DNA of 64,000 nucleotides. Origin: Magnetospirillum sp. 64-120 (GTDB lineage Bacteria; Pseudomonadota; Alphaproteobacteria; Rhodospirillales; Magnetospirillaceae). The translations under genes were made by a program, and so were the position numbers. The notes beneath the pieces are model-generated. The model had not been told where the DNA came from and made no database searches. It worked only from the letters and a program-made list of their open reading frames with translations. The stretch's first letter is position 1. Every line of letters starts with the position of its first letter. Positions 1 to 8,465 of this stretch are shown in pieces. The stretch is from NCBI GenBank assembly GCA_001898825.1, contig MKVK01000030.1:23050-87049 (forward strand). Direction: 5' to 3'.

Positions 1-954
1 TTCGGCGGCGTCCCCCAGGTGATCATCTCCGACAATCTCAAGGCCGCGGTCATATCCCACAAGCGCGGACAGGCGGCGGTGATCAATTCGACGTTCCAGG
101 CCTTCTGCGATCATCACGGCACGATCGCCCGACCCGCCAAGGCCTACAGTCCCACCCACAAGGCCAAGGTGGAGATCGGCGTGAAGCTGATCCAGCGCCT
201 GCTGCGGTTGGCCCTGGCGGATCGGCCGGCGATGTCGCTCGGCGAAATGAACATCGTCCTGGCCGGACTGCTCGCCCGGTTGAACACCAAGGCGCTGCGA
301 CGCGCCCCAGGAGAGTCTCGCAGCACCCTGTTCGAACAATTGGATCGTCCGGCGTTGCGGCCGCTCCAGGCGGAGCCGTTCGCCTTCTTCGAGGTCAGGC
401 GTCAGCTCCTGTTGGGGCCGGATTATCACGTCATGCACGACCAGCGTCGATACTCGGCGCCGCACACGCTGATCAGCCGGCGGGTCGATGTGCGCGGGAA
501 CGCCGCCACGGTCGAAATCTGGCACGACGGGAAACCGGTCGCCGTTCACCCGCGCGTCGCCGTCGCAGGCGAAGCCTCGACCGATCCGGCCCACATGCCG
601 CCCAACCATCTGGCGCGGCGCGCGGGCGAGGACGAAGACCTTGTCCTGTGGTCCCGTTTGCATGGGCCCGGCGTTCAAGCCGTGGTCGAGGGAGAGGCCG
701 GGCGTCCGTTCTTCGGCGCGGCCAAGACCGCCGTCTATCGCTCGTTCCGGGATCTGGCGCGACGCGTCGGTCCGGTGAGGCTGGAAGCGGCCTGCGCCCG
801 CGCGGTGCGGAGCGGCGAACCCCGCCTGGCCCATGTGCGCAACATCCTGGACCGGAACCTGGAGTTCACCGACCCGGCCGACTTCGTCACCCCTGACACC
901 GCCGCCGCCACGAACGAGAACGTGCGTGGTCCCGACTATTTCGCCGGAGCTTGA
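1..954 (+). CDS. istA: IS21-family transposase IstA, 5' truncated by the window edge
   Basis: This is the DDE-type integrase subunit that cuts and joins the ends of IS21 elements. The frame is already open at base 1 (FGGVPQVIISDNLKAAV), so the N-terminal helix-turn-helix and the first catalytic Asp are outside the window. The second catalytic Asp is in the IISDNLKA motif and the catalytic Glu is probably in AKVEIGVKLIQRLL near residue 57 of the visible part. The GTG at 19 is internal, not a real start. About 317 residues are visible. The stop lies three bases before the istB start. No frameshift is seen in the visible part. Confidence 0.9.
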   Translation, partial: FGGVPQVIISDNLKAAVISHKRGQAAVINSTFQAFCDHHGTIARPAKAYSPTHKAKVEIGVKLIQRLLRLALADRPAMSLGEMNIVLAGLLARLNTKALRRAPGESRSTLFEQLDRPALRPLQAEPFAFFEVRRQLLLGPDYHVMHDQRRYSAPHTLISRRVDVRGNAATVEIWHDGKPVAVHPRVAVAGEASTDPAHMPPNHLARRAGEDEDLVLWSRLHGPGVQAVVEGEAGRPFFGAAKTAVYRSFRDLARRVGPVRLEAACARAVRSGEPRLAHVRNILDRNLEFTDPADFVTPDTAAATNENVRGPDYFAGA

Positions 955-957
955 GCC

Positions 958-1698
958 ATGAACACCACCCACATCGTCGACAAACTCCGCGATCTCGGCC
1001 TCAACGGCATGGTCGGAGCGATCGAGCATCACGCCGCCGCACCGGCGTTTGCCGATCTTCCGTTCCACGACCGGTTGATGCACTTGCTTCAAGCCGAGGC
1101 CGCGTACCGAGATGATCGTCGTCTGACACGAATCCTGAAGTCTGCACGGCTGAAGATCCCCGCAGCGGCCGAGGACATCGACTACCGCTCCGCCCGCAAC
1201 CTGGACCGAGCCCAGATGGCCGAACTACTGACCTGCACCTGGGTGCGCCAGGCCGAGAACCTGATTCTGACGGGCGCGACCGGGACCGGAAAGACCCATC
1301 TGGCGTGCGCCTTTGGCGGTCATGCCGCCCGGGTGGGCCTGACGGTCCGGTACTACCGAACCCACCAGCTGCTGGAAGATATGGCGATCGCCCATCAGGA
1401 CGGAAGCCTGGGCCGCCTGCGGACGGCGCTCGCTCGCTTCGACCTGTTGATCCTGGACGACTTCGGCCTGACGCCGCTGACCGAGTTGGGCAAGCACGAC
1501 CTGCTGGACATCGTGGACGCCCGGACCCGCTCGGCCTCCATCCTGCTGGCCGGCCAGCTCCCGTTCAAGGAATGGCACGCCTACATCGACAATCTGATGG
1601 TCGCCGACGCCATTCTCGACCGGATGGTCAACACCAGTCACCGGATCCAGTTGGCCGGCGAGTCGATGCGCCGACTGGCCCCGCCTCCGGCTGGGTGA
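958..1698 (+). CDS. istB: IS21-family ATP-binding helper protein IstB
   Basis: IstB is the DnaA/DnaC-like AAA+ ATPase that helps IstA choose and capture target DNA. The 246-residue product has the usual family length. Walker A is GATGTGKTHLA around residue 105 and Walker B is LLILDDFGL around residue 165. A threonine/arginine-rich C-terminus ends in a short proline-rich tail. The ATG follows the istA stop by three bases, so the two are presumably translationally coupled. The gene looks intact, so the element could still be active if istA is whole outside the window. Confidence 0.92.
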   Translation: MNTTHIVDKLRDLGLNGMVGAIEHHAAAPAFADLPFHDRLMHLLQAEAAYRDDRRLTRILKSARLKIPAAAEDIDYRSARNLDRAQMAELLTCTWVRQAENLILTGATGTGKTHLACAFGGHAARVGLTVRYYRTHQLLEDMAIAHQDGSLGRLRTALARFDLLILDDFGLTPLTELGKHDLLDIVDARTRSASILLAGQLPFKEWHAYIDNLMVADAILDRMVNTSHRIQLAGESMRRLAPPPAG

Positions 1699-1706
1699 TC
1701 ACAGGA

Positions 1707-1735
1707 GCCTGCGGCGCCCAGCCGGCGTCGCAGGC
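1707..1735. repeat. Inverted repeat just after istB
   Basis: Arms GCCTGCG (1707-1713) and CGCAGGC (1729-1735) flank a 15-base GC-rich loop, starting 9 bases after the istB stop. It could be part of the IS right end or a weak terminator without a T-run. I cannot decide between these from one copy. Confidence 0.3.
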
Positions 1736-1789
1736 CGTCCGGTCGCGGAGTCCGTCGCTGACCAGCGCGCTCGTCACGAGGCGCCCAGC

Positions 1790-2044
1790 TTGATGGCCCC
1801 CTCTATCGAACCCTGCCTCCAGGCAGCCGACATCCTTGCGGGTTGTGCGATGCGTTTCGCGCGGGATGGCAAGGCCCGGAAGGGGCGCATTGAAAAGCCG
1901 CTCCGCGAGGTGTTTCACCGAATGATCGATACCGGCAACCCGATGCAAGCGACTGGCATCAACCTGGTGATGAGCACCTGCCTGCTCGAAACGCTGGGTG
2001 TTCCGCATATCCCGGCCGACTTCGCGGATCGAATGTTCCCCTAA
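1790..2044 (+). pseudogene. Remnant of a DUF3800-like protein, C-terminal part only
   Basis: The 84 codons read after the TTG at 1790 contain CLQAADILAGCAMRF. This resembles the QxADxxAG motif near the end of DUF3800 proteins, a family of unknown function common in mobile and defence-rich DNA. The frame stays open upstream to about 1697 with no good start codon or ribosome-binding site. I therefore read it as the tail of a larger gene cut off by the IS21 element or by a deletion. The TTG is unlikely to be a real start. The family call rests on one short motif and is tentative. Confidence 0.45.
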
Positions 2045-2071
2045 GCCTAGCGGCGCCCCGCGACAGAGATC

Positions 2072-3433
2072 TCAAGCAGCCAGACGACGCCCCTCGTCCT
2101 CGGCTTCGATCGCCGGCTCTCCCACCGCTTTGGCCAGGAAGAGATCAAGCGCAGCTCGACGGGAATCACGATCCAATGCGTAGGCCGTCTGCTTGAATTC
2201 GATCCCTTCCAGCAGCCCGTTGATGTAGCCGGAGATCGTGTCGGCGGCCATGATGAGCGCAGTGTCGAGCGTGTGAATGTATTTGCTTGTCACGGAGCCC
2301 TTGGAGTGCCCGACGAGCGCCGCGATCGTCACCTCGGTGAAACCGAGATCGTTGGCGATGCTGGCAAAGCTGTGGCGCAGGACGTGCGGCGTGACGCCGG
2401 CGAGCGGGCTGTCGTTGAAAATCTGTTCCCAATGGTTCGGGAAGCTGCCGAACGCATTGTCCTCGCCCTGACCTGGGAAGACATAGGTGCCCGCTGCGGT
2501 CTTGCGCCGTTCCTCCAGATACTCGACGACGGGCAAGCCGATTGGTCGAATGGACTCGCCTTCCTTGCTATCGACTAGGCGCATGCAGCTAGCGTCGGTG
2601 TCAGCCTCGATCCACATTAGCGAGATCATTTCCGAGCGGCGGCAGCCGGTGAGCGCGATCTGCCGGATGATGTCCACGGTCATGGCGTATTTTCCGTTCG
2701 CCGCGGCATCGCGAAGCATTTGCCCGAGTGTGCGATACTCCGCCTCGGTCAGGCGACGATTCCGAACATTGTCCTTGGGTTTCTTGATGCCGTGCGCCGG
2801 ATTGACCTCGATGATCCCGGCGTCAACAGCGTAGGTGAGGATTCCGCCCAATAGGCCGACGGTGCGCGTGGCGGTGCCCGCGCCACCACGAACAATGGCC
2901 TTTCCTCGCAGCTTCTTCGTCTTGACGGCGACGCGCGTCTTGCCGGCCATGATGTCCTTCAAGACCTTGTTGATGTCGGCCTTGGTAAGATCCTTGACGC
3001 GGCGTGCGCCGATCAGCGGGATGATGTGCCGCTCGATGCGGCCAATGTCGGTGACGATGGTGGTCGGCTTTTTCGGTCGCCCGCCCTTGCCCAGGATGAG
3101 GCCTGCGTTCAGGTCAGCGGTATAGAGCGCGCAAAGCTCCTTGACCGTGATGGCCTTGTGATCGAGCTGACGTTCCTCCGAAGGATTGTCGCCGCGCGCG
3201 ACACGCCCCAGTTGGACCTTCGCTTCTTGCCGCGCTGTCTCTGGCGTCCACACGCCATGCAGGCCGATGGTGTAGCGTCGCGTGCGTCCAGCAGCGCGAT
3301 ATTGGATGAGGTAGCTGCGCTTCCCGGAGGCGAACACGCGGAGGCCGAAACCGGGCAGTTCGTCGTCCCAGATGAAATAGTCCTTCTCGCGAACATCGGC
3401 AGCGTCCACGATCCGCTTGGTCAGCTTTGCCAT
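2072..3433 (-). CDS. Tyrosine-type site-specific integrase with DUF4102 arm-binding domain
   Basis: This is a P4-like island integrase of 453 residues. The N-terminal 100 residues match the DUF4102 DNA-binding domain (LPGFGLRVFASGKRSY, then a YTIGLHG turn). The catalytic domain shows the first Arg in LTGCRRSEM, the HxLR box in TPHVLRHSFAS, a second His in LVGHSKGSVTS and the likely nucleophile Tyr in SKYIHT. All expected catalytic residues are present, so the enzyme may be active. The ATG has a GAGGGGAA ribosome-binding site inside an inverted repeat. The gene starts 185 bases from a tRNA-Arg fragment and points away from it, which fits integration into that tRNA gene. Confidence 0.93.
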   Translation of the reverse strand: MAKLTKRIVDAADVREKDYFIWDDELPGFGLRVFASGKRSYLIQYRAAGRTRRYTIGLHGVWTPETARQEAKVQLGRVARGDNPSEERQLDHKAITVKELCALYTADLNAGLILGKGGRPKKPTTIVTDIGRIERHIIPLIGARRVKDLTKADINKVLKDIMAGKTRVAVKTKKLRGKAIVRGGAGTATRTVGLLGGILTYAVDAGIIEVNPAHGIKKPKDNVRNRRLTEAEYRTLGQMLRDAAANGKYAMTVDIIRQIALTGCRRSEMISLMWIEADTDASCMRLVDSKEGESIRPIGLPVVEYLEERRKTAAGTYVFPGQGEDNAFGSFPNHWEQIFNDSPLAGVTPHVLRHSFASIANDLGFTEVTIAALVGHSKGSVTSKYIHTLDTALIMAADTISGYINGLLEGIEFKQTAYALDRDSRRAALDLFLAKAVGEPAIEAEDEGRRLAA

Positions 3434-3441
3434 GAGGCGTT

Positions 3442-3476
3442 CCCCTCGCTAGTGAGGGGCTGCTTCCGCGGAAGCA
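3442..3476 (-). promoter_or_regulatory. Palindromes in the integrase leader
   Basis: Two adjacent symmetric sequences lie just upstream of the integrase start. The near-perfect palindrome CCCCTCGCTAGTGAGGGG (3442-3459) contains the integrase ribosome-binding site. The perfect 16-base palindrome TGCTTCCGCGGAAGCA (3461-3476) is followed by a further half copy, GGAAGCA, at 3481-3487. They may form an operator for an excisionase or repressor, or RNA hairpins that limit integrase translation. The function is inferred from position only. Confidence 0.4.
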
Positions 3477-3617
3477 CCACGGAAGCAACCGGATGGATAT
3501 CGGAGCGAAATTCTGGATAGACAGTTCGGCGCGGAAATCCGAATTGTCTAGTATCTTCAGTTACATATCGCATTGTAGCGTGCCCTGTCGTGCATTTAGG
3601 ATAGGCAGGCTAAATTG

Positions 3618-3662
3618 CTCCGAAGGCAGAGGTCATGAGTTCGAATCTCGTCGGGTGCGCCA
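3618..3662 (+). other. Attachment site: 3' half of tRNA-Arg(CCG)
   Basis: The sequence reads as a tRNA from its anticodon loop to the CCA end. It has loop CTCCGAA (3618-3624, anticodon CCG at 3620-3622), 3' anticodon stem GGCAG, T-arm ATGAG-TTCGAAT-CTCGT (3635-3651), acceptor strand CGGGTGC, discriminator G and CCA (3660-3662). The bases upstream (TAAATTG) cannot form the other half of the anticodon stem, so it is not a functional tRNA. Integrases of this type use such segments as crossover sites. The element should lie to the left, with an intact tRNA-Arg(CCG) at its far end outside the window. Confidence 0.75.
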
Positions 3663-3737
3663 TTTCTCCTTATCCGCAACGGTGTCTCCCCGACGGCAAT
3701 TTGCCAGCCGGGTGCGTTTGTGCTTTTTCTGGCCATG

Positions 3738-3758
3738 AAAAAGGGGGCCGAAGCCCCC
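3738..3758 (-). terminator. Rho-independent terminator of glmS
   Basis: On the minus strand a GGGGGC-TTCG-GCCCCC hairpin starts directly after the glmS stop codon and is followed by five T residues. The UUCG tetraloop and U-run make this a convincing terminator for the glmU-glmS operon. Confidence 0.85.
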
Positions 3759-5582
3759 CTATTCCACCGTGACCGACTTGGCCAAATTCCTTGGCTGGTC
3801 AACGTCGGTGCCGCGTGCCAGGGCGACGTGGTAGGCCAGGACCTGGACGGGGACGGCGTAAAGGATGGGGGCGACGAAGGGATCGACTTCGGGCATGACG
3901 AAGCTGGCCATGGGGGTGGCGGCCAGTTTGTCCAGGCCCTGGGCGTCCGAGATGAAGATCACGCGGGCGCCGCGCGCGATGACTTCTTGGACGTTGCTGG
4001 CGGTCTTGTCGTAAAGATCGTCCGACGGGCACAGCACCACCACCGGGACGTGGTCGTCGATCAAGGCGATGGGGCCGTGCTTCAACTCGCCCGCCGCATA
4101 GCCCTCGGCGTGGATGTAGCTGACTTCCTTCAGCTTCAACGCCCCTTCCAGCGCGATGGGATAGCAAGGGCCACGGCCCAGATACAGCACGTCGCGGGCC
4201 TGGGCCACGTCTTCGGCGATCTGGCGGATCTTGTCTTCGCCACGCAGCATCTCGGCGATGCGGGCGGGGACTTCCGCCAGGGCCTGCGACAGATGCGCCT
4301 CGGTCTCGGCGTCCAGGCGGCCCTTGGCGCGGGCCATGCCCATGGCCAGGCAGGCCAGCACCACCAGCTGGGTGGTGAAGGCCTTGGTGGAGGCGACGCC
4401 GATTTCCGGGCCGGCCTGGGTCAGCAAAGCGGTGGTGGCTTCGCGGGCGATGGTGCTTTCGGCGACGTTGACCAGGGCCACGGTGTGCAGCCCGGCGTCG
4501 CGGCAATAGCGCAAAGCCGCCAAGGTGTCGGCGGTCTCGCCCGATTGCGAGATGAAGATGGCCATGTCGCCGGCATCCAGCACCGGCTGGCGATAGCGGA
4601 ATTCGGACGCGATTTCCACTTCCACCGGCACGCGGGCCAGCTTTTCCATCCAGTACTTGGCGACGTTGCCGGCATAGAACGAGGTACCGCAGGCGACGAT
4701 GGTCACGCGGCGCACGCTGGCCAGGTCAAAGGGCAAATCGGGAAGTGTGATGGTGCGGCTGGCCGGGTTCAGCATGGTGTTCAGCGTGTCGCCGATCACC
4801 TGGGGCTGTTCATAGATTTCCTTGACCATGAAATGGCGGAACTGGCCCTTGCCGATCAGCGCGCCGGACAGCTGGGTCAGCCGCACCTCGCGCTTGACCG
4901 TCTGGCCCGCGCGGTCGCGGATGGTGACGCCATGGGGGGTCAACACCGCCCAGTCGCCATCGGCCAGATAGCTGATCTTCTGGGTGAGCGGCGCCAAGGC
5001 CAAGGCGTCCGAGCCCAAAAACATCTCGCCGTCGCCATAGCCGATGGCCAGCGGGCTGCCTTCACGCGCCGCGATCAGCAGGTCGGGACGGCCGGCGAAG
5101 ATGATGCCCAGGGCGAAAGCGCCGTGCAGGCGCTTCAGCGCGGCGGCGGTGGCGTCTTCCGGGCTTTTGCCCTGACGCAGGTAGAAATCGATCAGTTGCG
5201 CCACCGCTTCGGTGTCGGTGTCGCTTTCGAAAACGTGGCCGGCATTGCTGAGTTCCGCCTTCAGCTCGGCGTAATTTTCGATGATGCCATTATGGACCAC
5301 GGCGACGCGGGCGGTGGCATGGGGATGGGCGTTGCGTTCGGTGGGAACGCCGTGGGTGGCCCAGCGGGTATGGCCGATGCCGATGATGCCGCCCAGGGGC
5401 TGGGTCTTCAGCAGCGTCTCCAGATTGGCCAGCTTGCCTTCGGCGCGACGGCGGTCGATGCGCCCGTCCACCAAGGTGGCGATGCCGGCCGAATCATAGC
5501 CCCGGTATTCCAGGCGCTTCAGCCCCTCCACCAGATGGGGGGCAACCAGATCCTTGCCGATGATGCCGACGATGCCGCACAT
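3759..5582 (-). CDS. glmS: Glutamine--fructose-6-phosphate aminotransferase (isomerizing)
   Basis: GlmS makes glucosamine-6-phosphate from fructose-6-phosphate and glutamine, the first step towards UDP-GlcNAc for peptidoglycan and lipopolysaccharide. The 607-residue length is normal. The protein begins MCGIVGIIG, so Cys2 is the N-terminal nucleophile of the glutaminase domain (about 1-230). Two SIS sugar-isomerase domains follow, with VACGTSFYAGNVAKYW and ISQSGETADT in the first. It ends PRNLAKSVTVE, the conserved C-terminus that closes the active site. It lies three bases downstream of glmU and is followed at once by a strong terminator. Confidence 0.98.
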   Translation of the reverse strand: MCGIVGIIGKDLVAPHLVEGLKRLEYRGYDSAGIATLVDGRIDRRRAEGKLANLETLLKTQPLGGIIGIGHTRWATHGVPTERNAHPHATARVAVVHNGIIENYAELKAELSNAGHVFESDTDTEAVAQLIDFYLRQGKSPEDATAAALKRLHGAFALGIIFAGRPDLLIAAREGSPLAIGYGDGEMFLGSDALALAPLTQKISYLADGDWAVLTPHGVTIRDRAGQTVKREVRLTQLSGALIGKGQFRHFMVKEIYEQPQVIGDTLNTMLNPASRTITLPDLPFDLASVRRVTIVACGTSFYAGNVAKYWMEKLARVPVEVEIASEFRYRQPVLDAGDMAIFISQSGETADTLAALRYCRDAGLHTVALVNVAESTIAREATTALLTQAGPEIGVASTKAFTTQLVVLACLAMGMARAKGRLDAETEAHLSQALAEVPARIAEMLRGEDKIRQIAEDVAQARDVLYLGRGPCYPIALEGALKLKEVSYIHAEGYAAGELKHGPIALIDDHVPVVVLCPSDDLYDKTASNVQEVIARGARVIFISDAQGLDKLAATPMASFVMPEVDPFVAPILYAVPVQVLAYHVALARGTDVDQPRNLAKSVTVE

Positions 5583-5585
5583 GGC

Positions 5586-6947
5586 TTATTCCCCCTGCTT
5601 CTTGGCCTTTTCCGCCGCCTTGGCGGCGCGGAAGCGGTCGGCCCAGCCGGCCACTTCCATCTGTGAACCACGCCCCACCGCCAAGGCGCCTTCCGAGACG
5701 TCCTTAGTGATCACCGAACCGGCGCCGACCAGGGCGCCCGGGCCAACGCTGACCGGGGCAACCAGGGACGAGTTGGAACCGATGAAGGCCCCGGCCCCGA
5801 TCTGGGTGCGCGACTTGGTGAAGCCGTCATAATTGCAGGTGATGGTGCCGGCGCCCACATTGGCGCCCGCCCCCACATGGGCGTCGCCGATATAGGACAG
5901 GTGGTTGACCTTGGCGCCGTCTTCCAACACCGACTTCTTCACTTCGACGAAATTGCCGATATGGGCCCGCGCCCCGATCTCGGCGCCGGGACGCAGCCGG
6001 GCATAGGGGCCGACATCGGCGCCGTTGGCGATGGTGCAGCCCTCGAAATGGCAAAAGCCCTTGATGGTGACGTTGTCGCCGACGACCACGCCGGGGCCGA
6101 ACACCACATGCGGCCACACCACCACGTCGCGGCCCAGCTTGGTGTCCCAGGAAAACCACACGCTGGCCGGATCGATCAGGGTGGCGCCGCCGTCCATGGC
6201 GGCACGGCGCAGATTGTCCTGGACGATGGCTTCGGCGCCGGCCAGTTCCACGCGGGAATTGACGCCCAGCAATTCCTGTTCGTCGCCCAGCACGAAGGAA
6301 CAATTGCCGCCGTCATTGCGGGCCAGCCCGACAACGTCGGTCAGATAATATTCACCCTTGGCGTTGTCGTTGCCGACCCGGTCCAGCAAATTCCACATGC
6401 GGGCGCCGTCAAAGGCCATGACGCCGGAATTGCACAACGGGATTTCGCGCTGGTCGTCATTGGCTTCCTTGAATTCGACGATGGCCTTAAGGCCTTCGGC
6501 GCCGACCACCAGACGGCCGTAATGGCCGGGGTCCACCGGCTTGAAGCCCAAGACCACCACCGCCGGGTTCTTGGCGCCGCGGCGTTCGGCCAGCATGCGC
6601 CGCAAGGTATCGGGGGTGATCAGCGGCGTGTCGCCATAAAGCACCAGAACGTCGCCGTCGAAATCGCCCAAGGCGGCGCGGGCCTGCAGCACCGCATGAC
6701 CGGTGCCCAGGCGTTCGGCCTGCACCACGGTCTGGGCCGGGGCGACGGCCTGGGCCACCTGATCCATGCCGGGGCCGACCACCACCACCACCTTGTCCGG
6801 GTCCAGGCCCATCACCGTGTTCATCAGATGCTGAACCATCGGCCGACCGGCCAGCGGGTGCATGACCTTGGGCAATTCGGACTTCATGCGGGTGCCCATG
6901 CCGGCGGCAAGGACGATGACGGCGAGGCGATGTTGACCCTGGACCAA
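5586..6947 (-). CDS. glmU: Bifunctional GlcNAc-1-phosphate uridyltransferase / glucosamine-1-phosphate acetyltransferase
   Basis: GlmU acetylates glucosamine-1-phosphate and then adds UMP to give UDP-GlcNAc. The nucleotidyltransferase domain opens with LAVIVLAAGMGTRMKSELPK, the UTP-binding loop. The second half is a left-handed beta-helix of hexapeptide repeats (for example VVGDNVTIKG and VGAGANVGAGTITCNYDG). I chose the TTG at 6947, giving 453 residues, because it is the last in-frame start before the conserved loop. No clear ribosome-binding site precedes it. The frame is open to another TTG at 7037, but those extra 30 residues are not GlmU-like and would overlap the divergent gph start. 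Confidence 0.95.
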   Translation of the reverse strand: MVQGQHRLAVIVLAAGMGTRMKSELPKVMHPLAGRPMVQHLMNTVMGLDPDKVVVVVGPGMDQVAQAVAPAQTVVQAERLGTGHAVLQARAALGDFDGDVLVLYGDTPLITPDTLRRMLAERRGAKNPAVVVLGFKPVDPGHYGRLVVGAEGLKAIVEFKEANDDQREIPLCNSGVMAFDGARMWNLLDRVGNDNAKGEYYLTDVVGLARNDGGNCSFVLGDEQELLGVNSRVELAGAEAIVQDNLRRAAMDGGATLIDPASVWFSWDTKLGRDVVVWPHVVFGPGVVVGDNVTIKGFCHFEGCTIANGADVGPYARLRPGAEIGARAHIGNFVEVKKSVLEDGAKVNHLSYIGDAHVGAGANVGAGTITCNYDGFTKSRTQIGAGAFIGSNSSLVAPVSVGPGALVGAGSVITKDVSEGALAVGRGSQMEVAGWADRFRAAKAAEKAKKQGE

Positions 6948-7036
6948 GGACGGATACCCAAGCGGTTGCGGTGGATGCCGGAAGGTGCCACAAAGGGAGC
7001 TTACGAGCCAGTCAATCTTTATTGCGGAAGGTTTCA

Positions 7037-7699
7037 ATGAACCGGGTCAAACGGGCGGCGATTTTCGATTTGGACGGCACCTTGATCGATTCCTTGCCGG
7101 ACCTGACGACGGCAGTGAACAAGACCCTGGCCGACTGGGGGCGCGAACCGTTAGGTGGCACGGATGTCGGCCCCATGGTGGGCGACGGCGCCGGCACCTT
7201 GGTGACCCGGGCCTTCAATGCCCGTGGTGGCCTGCCCGGCCCTGATGTGGCGCCCTTCCTGCAACGCTTCCTGGACCATTACGAACCCCACGCCACCGAC
7301 CAGACCAAGCCCTGGCCCGGCGTCGCCGAAACCCTGCAATATCTGCGCGACAAGGGCATCGTCCTGGCTGTGTGCACCAACAAGCCGACCAAGGCCACCC
7401 ACGACATCCTGGCCGCGCTCGACCTGGACCAGTTCTTCGCCGTGGTGGTGGGCGGCGACGACGCCCCGGCGCTGAAGCCCAACCCGGCCCATATCAACGC
7501 CGTTCTGGACCGCCTGGGCATCCACCACGACGACGCGGTGATGGTGGGCGATTCCATCAACGACGTGCTGGCCGCCAAGGGCGCCAACATGCCGGTGGTG
7601 GTGATGAGTTTCGGCTATTCCCGGGTGCCGCCCCATGAACTGGGCGCCGATCTGGTGATCGACGACTTCGCCCTGCTGAAGCGGGTCATCGCCGGTTAA
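7037..7699 (+). CDS. gph: Phosphoglycolate phosphatase, HAD superfamily
   Basis: The 220-residue product matches Gph, which removes phosphate from 2-phosphoglycolate formed by DNA repair or photorespiration. HAD motif I is FDLDGTLIDS near the N-terminus with both catalytic Asp residues. Motif II lies in LAVCTNKP, the motif III Lys in ALKPNP, and the motif IV acidic pair in VMVGDSINDV. The ATG at 7037 is preceded by GGAAGG at good spacing. An upstream in-frame start at 6971 lacks support. Its 3' end overlaps the convergent znuB gene by 14 bases. Related HAD phosphatases cannot be excluded on motif alone. Confidence 0.9.
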   Translation: MNRVKRAAIFDLDGTLIDSLPDLTTAVNKTLADWGREPLGGTDVGPMVGDGAGTLVTRAFNARGGLPGPDVAPFLQRFLDHYEPHATDQTKPWPGVAETLQYLRDKGIVLAVCTNKPTKATHDILAALDLDQFFAVVVGGDDAPALKPNPAHINAVLDRLGIHHDDAVMVGDSINDVLAAKGANMPVVVMSFGYSRVPPHELGADLVIDDFALLKRVIAG

Positions 7700-8465
7700 G
7701 CTGGGCTAGACCAAACAGCAGAACGGCGGCGACCACCACCGACGGTCCGGCCGGGGTGTCGAAACGCCACGAGCCGCCCAGACCCGACACCACCGCTGCC
7801 ATGCCGATAGCGGAGGCCCACAGCGCCATCTGTTCCGGGGTGCGCGAAAGCGCCCGGGCGGCGGCGGCGGGAATGACCAGCAGGGACGTCACCAGCAGCA
7901 CGCCCACCACCTTCATGGCGGCAGCGACCACCAAGGCCACCAGCAGCATCAGGCCCAGGCGGGCACGGGCGACGTTGTGGCCTTCGGCGGCGGCAAGGTC
8001 TTCGTCCACGCTCAGGGCCAACAAAGTCGGCCACAGCCGCCACAGCGCCAAAAGCGCGACGGCGCCGCCGCCCCAGATCACCGCCACGTCGAACCAGCCC
8101 ACCGCCAGGATGTCGCCCATCAGCCAGCCCATCAGGTTGACGCGGATGGTGTCCAACAGGGACAGCGCCACCAGACCGCAAGCCAGGGCAGCATGCGAGA
8201 CGATGCCCAACAGCGTGTCCGAGGCCAGGCGCTTTTGCCCCTGCCCCCAAGCCAGCAGCAGGGCCAGGACCAGGGCGAAGGCCAGGATGCCCAAACTGGG
8301 ATCGATACCGGCCAGCAAGCCCAGCACCACCCCCAACAGCGCCGAATGGGCCAAGGTGTCGCCAAAATAGGCCATGCGCCGCCACACCACGAAACAGCCG
8401 AAGGGACCGGCGGCCAGGGCCAGGCCCATGCCGGCCAGCACGGCGCGGGTCAGGAACTCATCCAT
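7686..8465 (-). CDS. znuB: Zinc ABC transporter permease ZnuB
   Basis: This is the inner-membrane channel subunit of a high-affinity Zn(II) importer, 259 residues with about eight hydrophobic segments of the ABC-3 family. It starts MDEFLTRAVLAGMGLALAAG. The segment GCFVVWRRMAYFGDTLAHSALLG is characteristic of metal ABC-3 permeases. The ATG at 8465 overlaps the end of znuC by eight bases, so the two are translationally coupled. The longer upstream frame is the antisense of znuC coding sequence and is not used. The gene belongs to the zur-znuC-znuB arm and would be repressed by Zur when zinc is plentiful. Confidence 0.93.
   Translation of the reverse strand: MDEFLTRAVLAGMGLALAAGPFGCFVVWRRMAYFGDTLAHSALLGVVLGLLAGIDPSLGILAFALVLALLLAWGQGQKRLASDTLLGIVSHAALACGLVALSLLDTIRVNLMGWLMGDILAVGWFDVAVIWGGGAVALLALWRLWPTLLALSVDEDLAAAEGHNVARARLGLMLLVALVVAAAMKVVGVLLVTSLLVIPAAAARALSRTPEQMALWASAIGMAAVVSGLGGSWRFDTPAGPSVVVAAVLLFGLAQLNRR

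Larger units (their letters stand above)
1..1698 (+). mobile_element. IS21-family insertion sequence, right-hand part
   Basis: The istA-istB gene pair, in the order and with the near-abutting junction typical of IS21, identifies this element. Its left end and the start of istA lie outside the window. The right terminal inverted repeat could not be located: the sequence after istB (1699-1789) stays open in the frame of the following DUF3800-like remnant. The right boundary is therefore only known to lie beyond 1698. The element sits inside or beside an integrase-bearing island. Confidence 0.8.

Noticed and set aside
3618-3662. Reading this segment as a complete functional tRNA
   Set aside because: The 5' half is missing: upstream bases pair with neither the acceptor nor the anticodon stem.
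3720-5666. Long plus-strand open frame (648 codons) opposite glmS
   Set aside because: It is the antisense of a strongly conserved gene, is rich in Gly/His/Asp/Gln repeats typical of high-GC shadow frames, and has no ribosome-binding site.
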